A stretch of 64,000 nt of DNA, from assembly GCF_013407925.2 (NCBI RefSeq), contig NZ_CP060201.1, forward strand, positions 1,612,001 through 1,676,000, in the 5' to 3' direction. This document shows, in pieces, positions 1 to 9,481 of the stretch. The position numbers were made by a program, and so were the translations under genes. Each line of letters begins with the position of its first letter. Within the stretch, counting starts at the first letter, position 1. The notes beneath the pieces were generated by a model. It searched no databases, was not told the DNA's origin, and saw only the letters and a program-made list of their open reading frames with translations. This stretch comes from Pseudomonas protegens (GTDB taxonomy: Bacteria; Pseudomonadota; Gammaproteobacteria; Pseudomonadales; Pseudomonadaceae).

Positions 1-107
1 TGCCTGCGCCCACCCAGCGACCCGAGACGCTTGCCAAACGGCGCAAAACAGCCAAGCATGCGCCGCCCGCGCCCTGGGCGCCCCTCGCTCACGGAAGGAG
101 CCGAACC

Positions 108-395
108 TTGAAAAAACTGCTGTTCCTGCTCGCCCTCATCCTGTTGCTGCTGCTCAATGTCGGTTACTACACCGAGCTGGAAGAGGCTGAAACCCACACC
201 CGCTGGTTTCTCAAGCAAGCCCCGACCCTGCGCCTGGAGTTTTTCAACATCCACGCCAATGACGGTGATTACCGGCGCGTGGAAAAACTCAGCGACGAAC
301 AACGGCAGATGATCATCGACTACTGCAAATACCGCCTGGGGATCGACACCCAGGTCACCACCCAAGCCGATGTGGAGCGTTGCGCCAAGCTCTAG
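108..395 (+). CDS. small hypothetical exported or membrane-anchored protein
   Basis: This 95-residue protein has a short basic start (MKKLL), then a Leu-rich hydrophobic stretch over residues 3-18 that would act as a signal anchor or signal peptide. A charged soluble part of about 75 residues follows, with two cysteines (in DYCKYR and ERCAKL). The start codon is TTG, chosen because a strong GGAAGGAG ribosome site lies just upstream and no ATG sits near the hydrophobic segment. I do not recognise a family. The next gene downstream on this strand begins 254 bp later, so it is probably monocistronic. Confidence 0.6.
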   Translation: MKKLLFLLALILLLLLNVGYYTELEEAETHTRWFLKQAPTLRLEFFNIHANDGDYRRVEKLSDEQRQMIIDYCKYRLGIDTQVTTQADVERCAKL

Positions 396-649
396 GACAA
401 CGCTCTGCGGGCAATCCTAGGCCCTCGCCCGCAGCTTTGGTACTCGTCTCATGTTGCCCGGACAAACCCGCGCCTATGGTCGCAACGGCCCGGCTGCGCA
501 ACGCCCGCTATTGGCCTGCGCGCCGCTGCCCCGGCCCGCCGCGCGTCCCGGGGTGGTATGGTGGCCGGCTGCCCTGCGTGCCGGGGCTCACTGGAGGAGC
601 AATACGCTGAACGCCTGGTCGTGAAGCTTGAGGAGGTCACTGAAGAGAT
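396..649. other. intergenic region without a supported gene
   Basis: These 254 bp lie between two small envelope-protein genes. Open frames exist on both strands, but they are Pro/Arg/Gly-rich translations of GC-rich DNA and have no ribosome site. A GAGGAGG-like sequence near 630 precedes the next gene. I see no repeat or operator. Confidence 0.5.
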
Positions 650-1024
650 ATGTGTAACGCCAAAGACATCTACACAGCGGGTTGGGTCCTGGTGGTCATG
701 TCCGGGCTGGTGTCCCTGACGATCCAGGTGTACCTGGGCTATTTCAGGCTCGATGACATGGTCAGGCACCTGGCGCGCTGCCGGGTCATCGCCATCCGCC
801 TGCCACTTCTGGGCAAGGATCCCCTGAGCCGCTTCTTCATGCTGCTGTGCATCGGCGCCCTGTTCGCCATGCCCCACTTGTTCCTGCGCAGCGGCGGCAT
901 GAACGCCAAGGACTACCGGAAATTCCCCCTGGGCCTGAAGTGCCTGATCAATCTGTTCCAGCTCGCGGCCCTGGCCGCCGCAATCGCCTTCCTGGTGCTG
1001 TGGTGGGTCAGCCGTCACCTCTGA
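650..1024 (+). CDS. small integral membrane protein, unknown function
   Basis: The 124-residue product has three likely membrane spans, at about residues 8-30, 63-79 and 97-120. Basic loops (RHLARCRVIAIR) fall between the first two. I do not recognise a domain. The ATG at 650 is preceded by a purine-rich stretch (GAGGAGG about 14 nt away, GAAGAGA nearer). The gene converges on the acetyltransferase gene at 1082, with a GC-rich hairpin in between. It may be a superinfection-exclusion-type or general inner-membrane protein, but nothing seen supports a specific role. Confidence 0.6.
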   Translation: MCNAKDIYTAGWVLVVMSGLVSLTIQVYLGYFRLDDMVRHLARCRVIAIRLPLLGKDPLSRFFMLLCIGALFAMPHLFLRSGGMNAKDYRKFPLGLKCLINLFQLAALAAAIAFLVLWWVSRHL

Positions 1025-1041
1025 CGGCCACCGTCGAGCCT

Positions 1042-1068
1042 GCGGGGCACCCGCTAGCGGTGCCCCGC
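1042..1068. terminator. convergent hairpin terminator candidate
   Basis: A perfect 10-bp stem (GCGGGGCACC / GGTGCCCCGC) with a 7-nt loop lies in the 57-bp gap between two convergent genes. It has no T-tract on either side, so it is a structural candidate only. Confidence 0.5.
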
Positions 1069-1081
1069 ACTTGAACGCGCC

Positions 1082-1618
1082 TCAGCCAGCGACCGCTTGT
1101 TGCTGGAAATCCTCGCGAGTCATTGCAAAGAAGCGGCAAGGCAAGCCTTCAAAGTCGGCCTCGTGGGTGAAGCGAAAACCGATCTTGCGCGCCACCGCCA
1201 ACGACGCCGCGTTATCGACATGGGCATCGACGACGATCCGCTCCACGGCCGGATCGGCAAACGCATGCTCGACAATCCGCCGCGCGGCCTCGCTGGCAAA
1301 ACCCTGCCCCCAGGCCCGCCGTACCAGGCGCCAGCCCATTTCCAGCTCGGGCCCGACGGCGTCAAAGGGAATGAACGACACCCAGCCCAGCAATTCATCC
1401 GGCGCGTCCTTAGCGAAGATCGCCCAATAACCGCAGCGCGGACCGAAGTCCTGGGTCATGCGCGAGTGCAGGAAATCCCGGTGCCATTGGCCGCCGTCCC
1501 AGGTGCCCGGGACAAAGCGCGTGACGTCGGGGTCCAGGTCCATGCGCAGGCAGGCCTGGAAATGCTCAAGAGTGCGTGGGCGCAGCAATAGCCGGGGGGT
1601 TTCAAGGTGCAGGTTCAT
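1082..1618 (-). CDS. GNAT family N-acetyltransferase (RimJ/RimL-like)
   Basis: The 178-residue protein opens with LETPRLLLRP, the usual start of RimJ/RimL-type GNAT enzymes. It continues with EMGWRLVRRAWGQGFASEAA, the acetyl-CoA pyrophosphate-binding loop (motif A), and a C-terminal N-AASLAVARKIGF segment typical of the family. It should transfer acetyl from acetyl-CoA to an amine, perhaps a protein N-terminus or a small molecule; the acceptor cannot be told from sequence. Length is normal. It is transcribed away from the TonB receptor gene, with which it shares a 175-bp divergent promoter region. Confidence 0.85.
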   Translation of the reverse strand: MNLHLETPRLLLRPRTLEHFQACLRMDLDPDVTRFVPGTWDGGQWHRDFLHSRMTQDFGPRCGYWAIFAKDAPDELLGWVSFIPFDAVGPELEMGWRLVRRAWGQGFASEAARRIVEHAFADPAVERIVVDAHVDNAASLAVARKIGFRFTHEADFEGLPCRFFAMTREDFQQQAVAG

Positions 1619-1756
1619 CCGTGAGCGTCCAGGAAAGTCGGGCGCCTATGAAATCGCATCGGGCGAAAAAACAGAAGAGGCGCGCAGCACAGCGACGCAT
1701 ACGTTTTTCGATCCGATTGTTCAGATAACTCTGATTGAATGACATGAATTCGCACA

Positions 1757-1771
1757 TGAGAATCACTTCCA
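1757..1771. promoter_or_regulatory. candidate Fur box
   Basis: The 7-1-7 sequence TGAGAAT-C-ACTTCCA lies 23 bp before the receptor start codon. Its halves match the Fur half-sites TGATAAT and ATTATCA at 6 of 7 and 5 of 7 positions. Siderophore receptors of this family are normally Fur-repressed, so the place is right, but the match is imperfect. Confidence 0.35.
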
Positions 1772-1793
1772 AATAAATGGAGGTCTTTTCTCA

Positions 1794-3968
1794 ATGTCCA
1801 GTTCTGCCCGCCCACATTCATGGAAGTTGTGGTCCACATCCCTTGGCTTGATGGCGATTGGCGAAGCCAGTCTGGCCACCGACGCCGACCACACGGAGCC
1901 CCCGCAGGCGGCGCCGGTGACCCTGGCACCCACGGCGGTACAGGGCGTTCACCTGCCCAGTTACAAGCGTGAAGCCTCGGACTCGGTGAAGTTCACCGCC
2001 CCACTGCGAGAAACCCCAAAGTCGGTGACCATCATTACCGACACCCTGATGCAAGAGCGCGCCGTGTCCAGCCTGACCGACGCCCTGCGCAACACACCGG
2101 GCATCACCTTTGGTGCCGGCGAAGGCGGAACGCCGCTGGGCGACCGGCCCTTCATCCGGGGGTTTGAAGCCAGCACCGACATCATGATCGACGGCATCCG
2201 CGACGTCGGGCGCATGACCCACGAAGCGTTCAACGTCGAGCAGATCGAGATCGTCAAGGGCCCGGGCTCGGCCTACTCGGGACGCGGCTCCACCGGTGGC
2301 ACCATCAACCTGGTGAGCAAGGTGCCACAACAGGAAACCTTCGCCGCCGGCAGCCTGACCCTGGGCACCGATCAACTGCGGCGCAGCACCGTCGATCTCA
2401 ACCAGTACCTGCCCGAACAGCACATGGCGCTGCGCCTGAACGCCATGAAGCATGAAGCCGATACCCCCGGGCGCGACGAGGTGCAAGTGACCCGTTGGGG
2501 CTTGGCGCCGAGCGTGTCCTTCGGCCTCAACACCGAGACCCGCGCCACCTTGAGCTACTACCACCTGCAGAGCGACGACATTCCCGACCAGGGTGTTCCG
2601 GTATCGGCCATCAGCGGCAAGCCGGTCAAGGTTGACCGGGACAATTTCTACGGCTTGAGCAAACGCGACTTCCGCAAGACCTCGGCCGACCTGTTCACCC
2701 TGCAGCTGGAACACGACATCAACGACCACCTGACCCTGCGCAACAGCACCCGCCAGGGGCGCAGCATGCAGGACTACATCATGAGCCGCCCGACCTTCGG
2801 GGCGGACAGCGACAGCGTCAAGAATGAGCTGGCCGGGGTGGTACTTCGCGGCCCGGCCCGGGGGCGCAACGTGGTCAACACCTCGCTGATCAACCAGACC
2901 GACCTCTTCGGCAAGTTCGACACCGGCTCCATCGGCCACAGCTACAGCGCCGGCCTGGAATTCTCCCGCGAGCGGATCGACGTGAAGAACCGCTATGCGC
3001 CGAAAAAGACCGAGACCGACCCGGGCGACCTCAACCACCCCAACCCGCAAGACCCTTACGCCCCTGTGCCACGCGGCGACGGCAGCCACGACGTCACCCG
3101 GCACAACAACCGCGCCCTGTACGTGATGGACACCCTGGCCCTGCATGAGCAATGGGACCTGAACCTGGGAGCGCGCTTCGACAACTACCATGTGCGCGAT
3201 GACGCCCAGAGCAACCGCAACAACATCTGGACCTACCAGAGCGGCATCGTCTTCAAGCCCTTGCCCTACGGCAGCATCTACCTGTCCTACGGCACCTCGT
3301 TCAACCCATCCGGGGAAACCGCCGGGCAATCGGGCGGTGCCGACGGCGCCGCGGGCGGCCGGTTGAACAACCTGGACCCGGAAAAGAGCCACAGCATCGA
3401 ACTGGGCACCAAGTGGGACCTGTTGAACGAACGCCTGTCCCTGACCGCGGCCCTGTTCAAGACCGAGAAGACCAACGCCCGGACCTACGACCCGATCAGC
3501 AACGAGGTCACGCTGGATGGCGACGTCGAGGTGAAGGGGTTTGAAGTGGGCGCCACCGGCCATCTCACCGAACAGTGGGAAGTGATGGCGGGCTACACCT
3601 ACCTGGATGCCAAGACGGTCAAGTATGCGTCCGGAAAAAACACCAACTTCGATGGCAACCAGGCCAAGTTCATCGCCCCCAACAGCGGCTCGGTCTGGAC
3701 CACCTACGCCCTCACCGACCGCTGGAAAGTCGGCGGCGGCGCCAACTATGTGGACAAGCGCTACACCAACGATGAAAACACCCGCAGCCTCGATTCCTAC
3801 TGGCGCTACGACGCCATGGTCGCTTACCGGGTGAACAAGAACCTCGACCTGCAACTCAACGTGCTCAACCTCACCGACGAGACGTACTACGACGCCTCCC
3901 ACGTGGGGATGTTCGCCATTGTCGCGCCGGGGCGTTCCGCCGAGCTGGCGACCAACCTGCGCTTCTGA
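1794..3968 (+). CDS. TonB-dependent catecholate-type siderophore receptor (Fiu/PiuA-like)
   Basis: This 724-residue outer-membrane receptor has an N-terminal leader and a TonB-box-like region near the mature start. The plug domain spans about residues 60-180 (ETPKSVTIITDTLMQE, RGFEASTDIMIDGIRD, EIVKGPGSAYSGRGSTGG), and a beta-barrel ends in ATNLRF with the terminal Phe needed for barrel assembly. The plug wording is that of Fiu/PiuA/CirA-like monomeric catecholate receptors. There is no N-terminal STN signalling domain, so it is not a sigma-factor transducer. A GGAGG site precedes the ATG at 1794. It should import ferric catecholates using TonB-ExbB-ExbD energy; the natural ligand is not known. 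Confidence 0.88.
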   Translation: MSSSARPHSWKLWSTSLGLMAIGEASLATDADHTEPPQAAPVTLAPTAVQGVHLPSYKREASDSVKFTAPLRETPKSVTIITDTLMQERAVSSLTDALRNTPGITFGAGEGGTPLGDRPFIRGFEASTDIMIDGIRDVGRMTHEAFNVEQIEIVKGPGSAYSGRGSTGGTINLVSKVPQQETFAAGSLTLGTDQLRRSTVDLNQYLPEQHMALRLNAMKHEADTPGRDEVQVTRWGLAPSVSFGLNTETRATLSYYHLQSDDIPDQGVPVSAISGKPVKVDRDNFYGLSKRDFRKTSADLFTLQLEHDINDHLTLRNSTRQGRSMQDYIMSRPTFGADSDSVKNELAGVVLRGPARGRNVVNTSLINQTDLFGKFDTGSIGHSYSAGLEFSRERIDVKNRYAPKKTETDPGDLNHPNPQDPYAPVPRGDGSHDVTRHNNRALYVMDTLALHEQWDLNLGARFDNYHVRDDAQSNRNNIWTYQSGIVFKPLPYGSIYLSYGTSFNPSGETAGQSGGADGAAGGRLNNLDPEKSHSIELGTKWDLLNERLSLTAALFKTEKTNARTYDPISNEVTLDGDVEVKGFEVGATGHLTEQWEVMAGYTYLDAKTVKYASGKNTNFDGNQAKFIAPNSGSVWTTYALTDRWKVGGGANYVDKRYTNDENTRSLDSYWRYDAMVAYRVNKNLDLQLNVLNLTDETYYDASHVGMFAIVAPGRSAELATNLRF

Positions 3969-3982
3969 CACGAGCCGCAATA

Positions 3983-4017
3983 CCTGGGGGACGATGGAAA
4001 CTCCATCGCCCCCCAGG
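3983..4017. terminator. convergent hairpin between the receptor gene and lhpD
   Basis: A long stem (CCTGGGGG-A-CGATGGA against TCCATCG-C-CCCCCAGG, one internal mismatch, 3-nt loop) sits directly between two converging stop codons. It lacks a clear T-tract but is well placed as a shared terminator. Confidence 0.6.
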
Positions 4018-4020
4018 GCG

Positions 4021-5034
4021 TCATGGCAACAAGGCCTGGATATCGTTCCACAGCGCCCGAGGGACCTGCACTCCCTGCTCCAGGCTGCGGGCCCGGGCCG
4101 CAAAACGCCGCTGCGACGGCAACCGCGCGCCCTGTTCGGTAATCGCCGCAAACAGCCCTTCTGCCCGCTCCAGCCCCTGCTGATAGTCCTCGCCCAAAAA
4201 CACCTTGGGATCGAACGCCAGCACCAGTTCGCCGTGGCAAGGCGTGGCTCCCACACCCTCGTCGAAGGCCATGGACTCGGCACTGGTCAGGTCACCAATC
4301 AAGGCCCCGGCCAACAACTCGATCATCGCCGCCAGGGCCGAGCCCTTGTGCCCACCGAAAGTCTGCATGGCACCCTGCAGCGCCGCCCTGGCATCCGTGG
4401 TGGGCTGGCCATGGGCATCGATCGCCCAGTGCTCGGGAATCGGCTTGCCCTGGCGCGCATACAGCTCGATATCGCCGCGAGCGATGGCGCTGGTGGCGAA
4501 GTCAAAGACAAAGGGGTGAGCCCCAGGCCGCGGCCAGGCAAAGGCCAGAGGGTTGGTGCCAAACACCGGATGGCGCCCGCCGGCCGGGGCCACCCAGCTG
4601 TGGCTGGGGTTCATCGCCATACCCACCAGGCCGCAGTCGGCAATCGCCTCGACCTCCGGCCACAGCGCGGAAAAGTGAAAGCAGCGCTTGATCACCATCG
4701 CCGCAATGCCCTGGCTGCGGGCCTTGTCCGCCAGTAGCGGCAAGCCGCTGTGAAAGCCCAGCAGCGAGTAACCGTAATGGGCATCCACCTCCAGCACCGC
4801 CGGCGAAATGTGCCGCAGGCTGGGTGCAGCCCGGGGATCGATCTTGCCCTCGCGCACCGAGCGCACGCAGCCCAGCAGGCGGTACACACCGTGGGAGTGG
4901 CACTCGTCACGCTGGCCCTGGGTGATGACCTCGGCGATCACCCGAGCATGGGCCTCGGACAGACCATGATGGGTCAGGACCCGATACGACAGAGCGCGGA
5001 CTTCATCCAGTGACAGGGTGATGTATTCAGACAT
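4021..5034 (-). CDS. lhpD: delta1-pyrroline-2-carboxylate / delta1-piperideine-2-carboxylate reductase (LhpD/DpkA-like)
   Basis: The 337-residue protein belongs to the malate/L-lactate dehydrogenase-2 family (MSEYITLSLDEV, HGVYRLLGCVRS, FGTNPLAFAWPRPG, FGGHKGSALAAMIELLAGAL), which includes NAD(P)H-dependent cyclic imine reductases. In hydroxyproline loci this enzyme reduces pyrroline-2-carboxylate to L-proline, recycling the product of 3-hydroxyproline dehydration or of D-proline oxidation. The start at 5034 is preferred because AGAGGT lies just upstream; the longer open frame reaching 5571 runs through the aldehyde dehydrogenase gene and is non-coding there. It is the last gene of the leftward arm, 116 bp after lhpG. 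A generic ureidoglycolate or malate dehydrogenase role is possible but fits the neighbours less well. Confidence 0.82.
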   Translation of the reverse strand: MSEYITLSLDEVRALSYRVLTHHGLSEAHARVIAEVITQGQRDECHSHGVYRLLGCVRSVREGKIDPRAAPSLRHISPAVLEVDAHYGYSLLGFHSGLPLLADKARSQGIAAMVIKRCFHFSALWPEVEAIADCGLVGMAMNPSHSWVAPAGGRHPVFGTNPLAFAWPRPGAHPFVFDFATSAIARGDIELYARQGKPIPEHWAIDAHGQPTTDARAALQGAMQTFGGHKGSALAAMIELLAGALIGDLTSAESMAFDEGVGATPCHGELVLAFDPKVFLGEDYQQGLERAEGLFAAITEQGARLPSQRRFAARARSLEQGVQVPRALWNDIQALLP

Positions 5035-5150
5035 GCTGGAACCTCTATGGCAGGTGGGGAACGCTCCTGTGGGAGTGTCTGGGTGGATGGAGGGGGCAGC
5101 AGGGGCGGGCGCGACGGCACTCCCCGGAAGGCGCGCCGCCGTGCCCGGGA

Positions 5151-6725
5151 TCAACCCGGGAACCGACCGTCGAGCAGTTGCGGCACCTGCAACGGATTGG
5201 CCCGGTGCAGCTCGGCCGGCAACAGCGCCTCGGGCAGGTCCTGGTAGGCCACCGGGCGCAGGAAGCGCTGGATCGCCAGGCTGCCCACCGAGGTGCTGCG
5301 GCTGTCGGAAGTGGCCGGGAACGGGCCACCGTGGACCATGGCAGGGGTGACTTCGACCCCGGTGCCAAAACCATTGGCCAGCACTCGCCCGGCCTTGCGT
5401 TCCAGCAGTGGCAACAACGCCTGCACCTGCGGCTGATCGCCCTCGCTCAAATGAACGGCAATGGTCAGTTGGCCCTCCAGGCTCTGCAGGACCTGCTGCA
5501 GGGCAGTCATGTCGGCGCAGCGGACAATCAGCGAGGCCGGGCCAAAGACTTCCTCGCGTAATTCGGGGCACGCCATGAAAGCCGCGGCCGAGGTGGCGAA
5601 CAACGCCCCGCGCGCCTGCTGGCCCTGCCCTTCCGGGCCCTGGGCCAGGGTCTGCACCCGGGCATGCGCCGCGAGGATGGCCACGCCTTGGCAGTAGCTG
5701 CGGTAAATGCCCGGCGTGAGCATGGTCTGCGCCGCCACGTGGCCGAGGGCCTCAGCGGCGGCCCGCTCAAAACGCTGCAACGCCGGCCCATCGACGCCCA
5801 GGATCAACCCCGGGTTGGTGCAGAACTGCCCGGCGCCCAGGGTCAGTGAGGTAACGAATGCCGAGGCAATAGGTTCCGCGCGCTCCTCCAGGGCATGGGG
5901 CAACAGCAGCACCGGGTTGATCGAGCTCATCTCTGCATAGACCGGAATCGGTTCGGCGCGCGCCGCGGCGATCTGCATCAGCGCCATCCCGCCGCTGCGC
6001 GAGCCGGTGAAGCCCACGGCCTTGATCCGCGGGTCCGCCACCAGCCCCTGGCCGATGCTCCGGCCACTGTCGAACAGCAGTGAAAACACGCCCTCGGGCA
6101 TCCCGTGCTGCCGAGCCGCCCGAGCGACGGCCCGGCCCACCAGTTCCGAGGTGCCGGGGTGCGCCGAGTGCGCCTTGACGATCACCGGGCAGCCCGCCGC
6201 GAGGGCCGAGGCGGTATCGCCGCCGGCCACAGAAAACGCCAGGGGAAAGTTCGACGCGCCGAACACCGCCACCGGCCCCAGGCCAATCTGCCGCAAGCGC
6301 AGATCGACCCTGGGCATTGGCAGACGTTGCGGTTGCGCCGGATCGATCCGTACCCCGAGGAAACCGCCCTCGCCCAGCACCTCGGCAAACAGCCGCAACT
6401 GGCCGACGGTACGCCCGCGCTCGCCTTCCAGGCGGGCCCGGGGCAAGCCGGTTTCCAGGTGGCAGCGTTCGATCAGCTCATCACCCAATTGAAGAATATT
6501 CTCGGCAATGCCCAGCACAAACGCCGCGCGCTGCACCAGGGGCCGCTGGCGATACTCATCAAACGCCGCCTCGGCCAGGGCGCAGGCCCGCTCAAGCTCG
6601 GCCGCCCCAGCTCCGCCGAACGCCGGTTGCAGGCGCTCGCCGCTGGCCGCGGCCACTGCATGCAGCCTGCCATGGCTGCCCCACACGGCGCTCTGGCCGA
6701 TCAGCATGTGTCCTGTAACAGTCAT
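5151..6725 (-). CDS. lhpG: 2,5-dioxovalerate (alpha-ketoglutarate semialdehyde) dehydrogenase
   Basis: This 524-residue NADP-type aldehyde dehydrogenase matches the ketoglutarate semialdehyde dehydrogenase subfamily in length and motifs: [17 protein letters not shown] near residue 155, [10 protein letters not shown] near 237, general base Glu265 in [10 protein letters not shown] and nucleophile Cys302 in [10 protein letters not shown]. It oxidises alpha-ketoglutarate semialdehyde to 2-oxoglutarate, the last step of hydroxyproline breakdown before the TCA cycle. The gene lies 31 bp downstream of the permease gene in the same operon as the deaminase that supplies its substrate. The same enzyme class also serves arabinose and glucarate pathways, but no sugar genes are nearby. 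Confidence 0.9.
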   Translation of the reverse strand: MTVTGHMLIGQSAVWGSHGRLHAVAAASGERLQPAFGGAGAAELERACALAEAAFDEYRQRPLVQRAAFVLGIAENILQLGDELIERCHLETGLPRARLEGERGRTVGQLRLFAEVLGEGGFLGVRIDPAQPQRLPMPRVDLRLRQIGLGPVAVFGASNFPLAFSVAGGDTASALAAGCPVIVKAHSAHPGTSELVGRAVARAARQHGMPEGVFSLLFDSGRSIGQGLVADPRIKAVGFTGSRSGGMALMQIAAARAEPIPVYAEMSSINPVLLLPHALEERAEPIASAFVTSLTLGAGQFCTNPGLILGVDGPALQRFERAAAEALGHVAAQTMLTPGIYRSYCQGVAILAAHARVQTLAQGPEGQGQQARGALFATSAAAFMACPELREEVFGPASLIVRCADMTALQQVLQSLEGQLTIAVHLSEGDQPQVQALLPLLERKAGRVLANGFGTGVEVTPAMVHGGPFPATSDSRSTSVGSLAIQRFLRPVAYQDLPEALLPAELHRANPLQVPQLLDGRFPG

Positions 6726-6756
6726 GGATTACCTCGTCTGGTGAACGTTCTGCGGG

Positions 6757-8328
6757 TCATTGCGCCTCATCGCCGTCCAGCAGCAGCTTGGCCTCGGGCA
6801 CCCCGGTGTGGGCACCCCAGTAGTAGATGCACAGGGCCATGAGGCTGACGCTCAAGGTGTCGTAGGGATGGGTCAGGGCAGCGATGCCGCCGAAGCTGCC
6901 CAGGTAGGAAATGACCATGGTCAGGGCATAGAAGGCGATCAGCCACAGCGATGAGCGCACCTGCTCGCCGATGCTCAGGTGGTCGGTGGGGACCAGGCGC
7001 TTGCACAGCAGGTAGATCACGAACATCAGGATCTGCAACCCCAGCAGCCAGGACACCGTGCCCCAGCCGGACCAGTAGACGATCAGCGCGGCGATCACGA
7101 AGGACACCGGGCCCAGCAACGCAAACGCGCTGACCCGGAACGGCCGCGGCAGCTGCGGTGCGCTCTTGCGCAACGCCGCGACGCTGATGGGGGCCACCGC
7201 GTAACTCAGTACCAGGGCCGCCGACACCACGTTGATCAGCGCCTCCCACGAGGGGAACGGCAAGGTCCAGAACACCGACAGGCCGAAGGTCAGCCACAGC
7301 GCCGGGCGCGGGATGCCGGACTGTTCATCGATGCGGGTGAAGATCTTGAAGAAGGTCCCGGTGCGGGCCCAGCCATAGACCACCCGCGGCGTGGCGTTCA
7401 TGTAGATGTTGCCGCAGCCGCTGGGGGAGATCACCGCGTCGGCCACCACCAGATAGGCCAGCCAGCCGACCCCGAGGGTCAGGGCGATGTCGCGGTACGG
7501 CAGGGAGAACTCCTTGCTGATGCCGCTCCAGCCGTTGGCCAGCATCTCCGTGGGAATGCTGCCCAGGAACGCCAGTTGCAACAGGCCGTAGATCAGGGTC
7601 GAGAGCAGCACCGAGAGAATCAGCGCGATGGGAATGGTGCGCTGCGGATTGCGCACTTCGCTGGCCACGGAAATGATCGGCGTCAGCCCCAGGTAGGCAA
7701 AGATGATGCCCCCGGCCGACACTGCCATCTCGATCCCCGACAGGCCAAAGGGAGCAAAGCCCTGGATATGGAAGTTGTCCGGCTTGAAGAAGGTGAACAG
7801 CACCACGATCACCAGCAGCGGCACGATGAACTTGAACAGGCTGATGAAGTTGTTGGACTTGGCGAAGGTCTTGACGCTGGAGTAGTTGAGCCAGAAGAAC
7901 AGGCACAACAGGGCGAACTGCAGCAGCCAGCCGATGATGGTCGGGTTGCTGGAACCTTCGTGGGTCAATACCGGGAACCAGGCCGCGGCGTACTGCCGGG
8001 CTGCCACCACTTCGATCGCCACCAGGCTGGAAAACGCAATCAGGGTGATGAACCCCATCAGGTAGCCCAGCAGCGGGCCGTGGGAGAACACCGGGTAGCG
8101 CACCACGCCGCCGGCCCGGGGCAGGGCCGCCCCCAGCTCGCAGTAGACGATGCCCAACAGCAGCACGGCGAAGCCGCCCAGCAGCCAGGAAAAGATTCCC
8201 GCCGGCCCGGCAATCGCCGAAACGTGGCTGGCGGCGAACAGCCAGCCGGAACCGAAGATCGCACCCAGACCGATAAAGGTCAGGTCCACCAGAGAAAGTT
8301 GCTTCTTGAATTTGCCGTTGCCTGACAT
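6757..8328 (-). CDS. APC-family amino-acid permease, probable hydroxyproline transporter
   Basis: The 523-residue inner-membrane protein has about twelve spans and the APC-superfamily opening (LSLVDLTFIGLGAIFGSGWLFAASHVS, with the conserved GxG(A)IfGSGW helix-1 break). It sits between the deaminase and dehydrogenase genes of the hydroxyproline locus, so hydroxyproline or proline is the likely substrate; this is inferred from context. The start at 8328 (MSGNGKFKK) is preferred over an in-frame upstream one because the extra 41 residues are non-membrane and an AAGG ribosome site lies close by. In P. aeruginosa hydroxyproline uptake is tied to an ABC system, so a single-gene permease here is a different solution. 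Confidence 0.85.
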   Translation of the reverse strand: MSGNGKFKKQLSLVDLTFIGLGAIFGSGWLFAASHVSAIAGPAGIFSWLLGGFAVLLLGIVYCELGAALPRAGGVVRYPVFSHGPLLGYLMGFITLIAFSSLVAIEVVAARQYAAAWFPVLTHEGSSNPTIIGWLLQFALLCLFFWLNYSSVKTFAKSNNFISLFKFIVPLLVIVVLFTFFKPDNFHIQGFAPFGLSGIEMAVSAGGIIFAYLGLTPIISVASEVRNPQRTIPIALILSVLLSTLIYGLLQLAFLGSIPTEMLANGWSGISKEFSLPYRDIALTLGVGWLAYLVVADAVISPSGCGNIYMNATPRVVYGWARTGTFFKIFTRIDEQSGIPRPALWLTFGLSVFWTLPFPSWEALINVVSAALVLSYAVAPISVAALRKSAPQLPRPFRVSAFALLGPVSFVIAALIVYWSGWGTVSWLLGLQILMFVIYLLCKRLVPTDHLSIGEQVRSSLWLIAFYALTMVISYLGSFGGIAALTHPYDTLSVSLMALCIYYWGAHTGVPEAKLLLDGDEAQ

Positions 8329-8424
8329 GGGGCTGCGCCTTTTTTGGGTTATTGGAATAGGCAGGTCGTATGTCACGTCGGCGGGGTCGCCCGACGCTTG
8401 CAGCACATGCGCTGTTGCGCAGGC

Positions 8425-8446
8425 GGGCGCCCCACCCGGGGCGCCC
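8425..8446. other. GC-rich hairpin in the lhpC-permease spacer
   Basis: A perfect 9-bp stem GGGCGCCCC / GGGGCGCCC with an ACCC loop lies in the 127-bp gap between lhpC and the permease gene. It has no T-tract in either direction. It may stabilise or partly attenuate the message between the two genes; that is inference. Confidence 0.45.
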
Positions 8447-8455
8447 GGCAAGGGA

Positions 8456-9376
8456 CTACAGGCCGACGTCCGGCAGGCTTGGCCGCGTGGCCAGGGCCTT
8501 GGCGACTATGGCTTTGACCTCGTCCAGGGTTTGCCCCTGCAGCGCCAGGCGCGGCGGCCGGGTGATCGACGAGCCGCGGCCCACCAGTTCTTCGCAGAGC
8601 TTGATGCACTGCACCAGATCCGGACGGGCATCCAGGTGCAGCAGCGGCATGAACCAGCGGTACAGGGCCAGGGCCTCTTCGAAGCGCTTGGCCCTGGCCA
8701 GGCGGAACAGCGTCTCGCCCTCCCTGGGGAAGGCCACCGACATGCCCGAAACCCAGCCCTCGGCGCCCACCGCGACGCTTTCCACCACCACGTCATCGAG
8801 CCCGGCGAACAGCACGAAGCGATCGCCGACCGCGTTGCGCAGGTCGATGAAGCGCCGGGTATCACCGGAGGAATCCTTAAAGCAGACGATGTTCTCGCAG
8901 TCCTGCAAGGCGATCAGCACCTCGGGGGTGACGTCGTTCTTGTAGATCGGCGGGTTGTTGTAAACCATCACCGGCAAGTCGGTGCCGGTGGCCACGGCGC
9001 GAAAATGCGCGGCGGTTTCATGGGGCTTGGCCGAGTACACCAGCGCCGGCATCACCATCACCCCATCGGCCCCGACCCTGGCCGCCTCGCGCACCGTATG
9101 GCGGGCGAACTCGGTGGTGAACTCGGCCACCCCGGCAATCACCGGCACCCGCCCCCCGGCGGCGTCCTTGGCGACTTCGATCACCGCGAGTTTCTCGGCG
9201 GTACTCAGGGAAGTGTTTTCGCCCACGGTGCCGCACACCACCAGGCCGGACACGCCATCGTCCACCAGCTTGCGCATGACCTGGTGAGTGGCCTGCAGGT
9301 CGAGGGAGAAATCGGCTTTGAATTGCGTGGTCACGGCGGGGAACACACCGCTCCACTGGATGGCTTTACGGCTCAT
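8456..9376 (-). CDS. lhpC: delta1-pyrroline-4-hydroxy-2-carboxylate deaminase (DapA family)
   Basis: The 306-residue class I aldolase-fold protein has the DapA/N-acetylneuraminate lyase signatures: GTVGENTSLS near residue 50, Tyr139 in PVMVYNNPP and the Schiff-base Lys167 in ENIVCFKDSSGD. In hydroxyproline degradation this family converts pyrroline-4-hydroxy-2-carboxylate to alpha-ketoglutarate semialdehyde and ammonia, feeding LhpG. It is the first gene of the leftward arm and faces the epimerase gene across the 265-bp control region. Family membership alone does not fix the reaction; the neighbours do. Confidence 0.9.
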   Translation of the reverse strand: MSRKAIQWSGVFPAVTTQFKADFSLDLQATHQVMRKLVDDGVSGLVVCGTVGENTSLSTAEKLAVIEVAKDAAGGRVPVIAGVAEFTTEFARHTVREAARVGADGVMVMPALVYSAKPHETAAHFRAVATGTDLPVMVYNNPPIYKNDVTPEVLIALQDCENIVCFKDSSGDTRRFIDLRNAVGDRFVLFAGLDDVVVESVAVGAEGWVSGMSVAFPREGETLFRLARAKRFEEALALYRWFMPLLHLDARPDLVQCIKLCEELVGRGSSITRPPRLALQGQTLDEVKAIVAKALATRPSLPDVGL

Positions 9377-9481
9377 GGTCTTGTCCTTGTTTGAGGTCGG
9401 CCGGGCCGACAGGCGTTGGAGACGCTATCCAGAGTCGCCTTTTATCCCCCTTGCAGCTTGAAGCTTTTCACCCCCGCGGGA

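Noticed and set aside
1818-4283. 821-codon open frame antisense to the siderophore receptor
   Set aside because: It mirrors the receptor frame in GC-rich DNA, has no family motifs and spans two unrelated genes.
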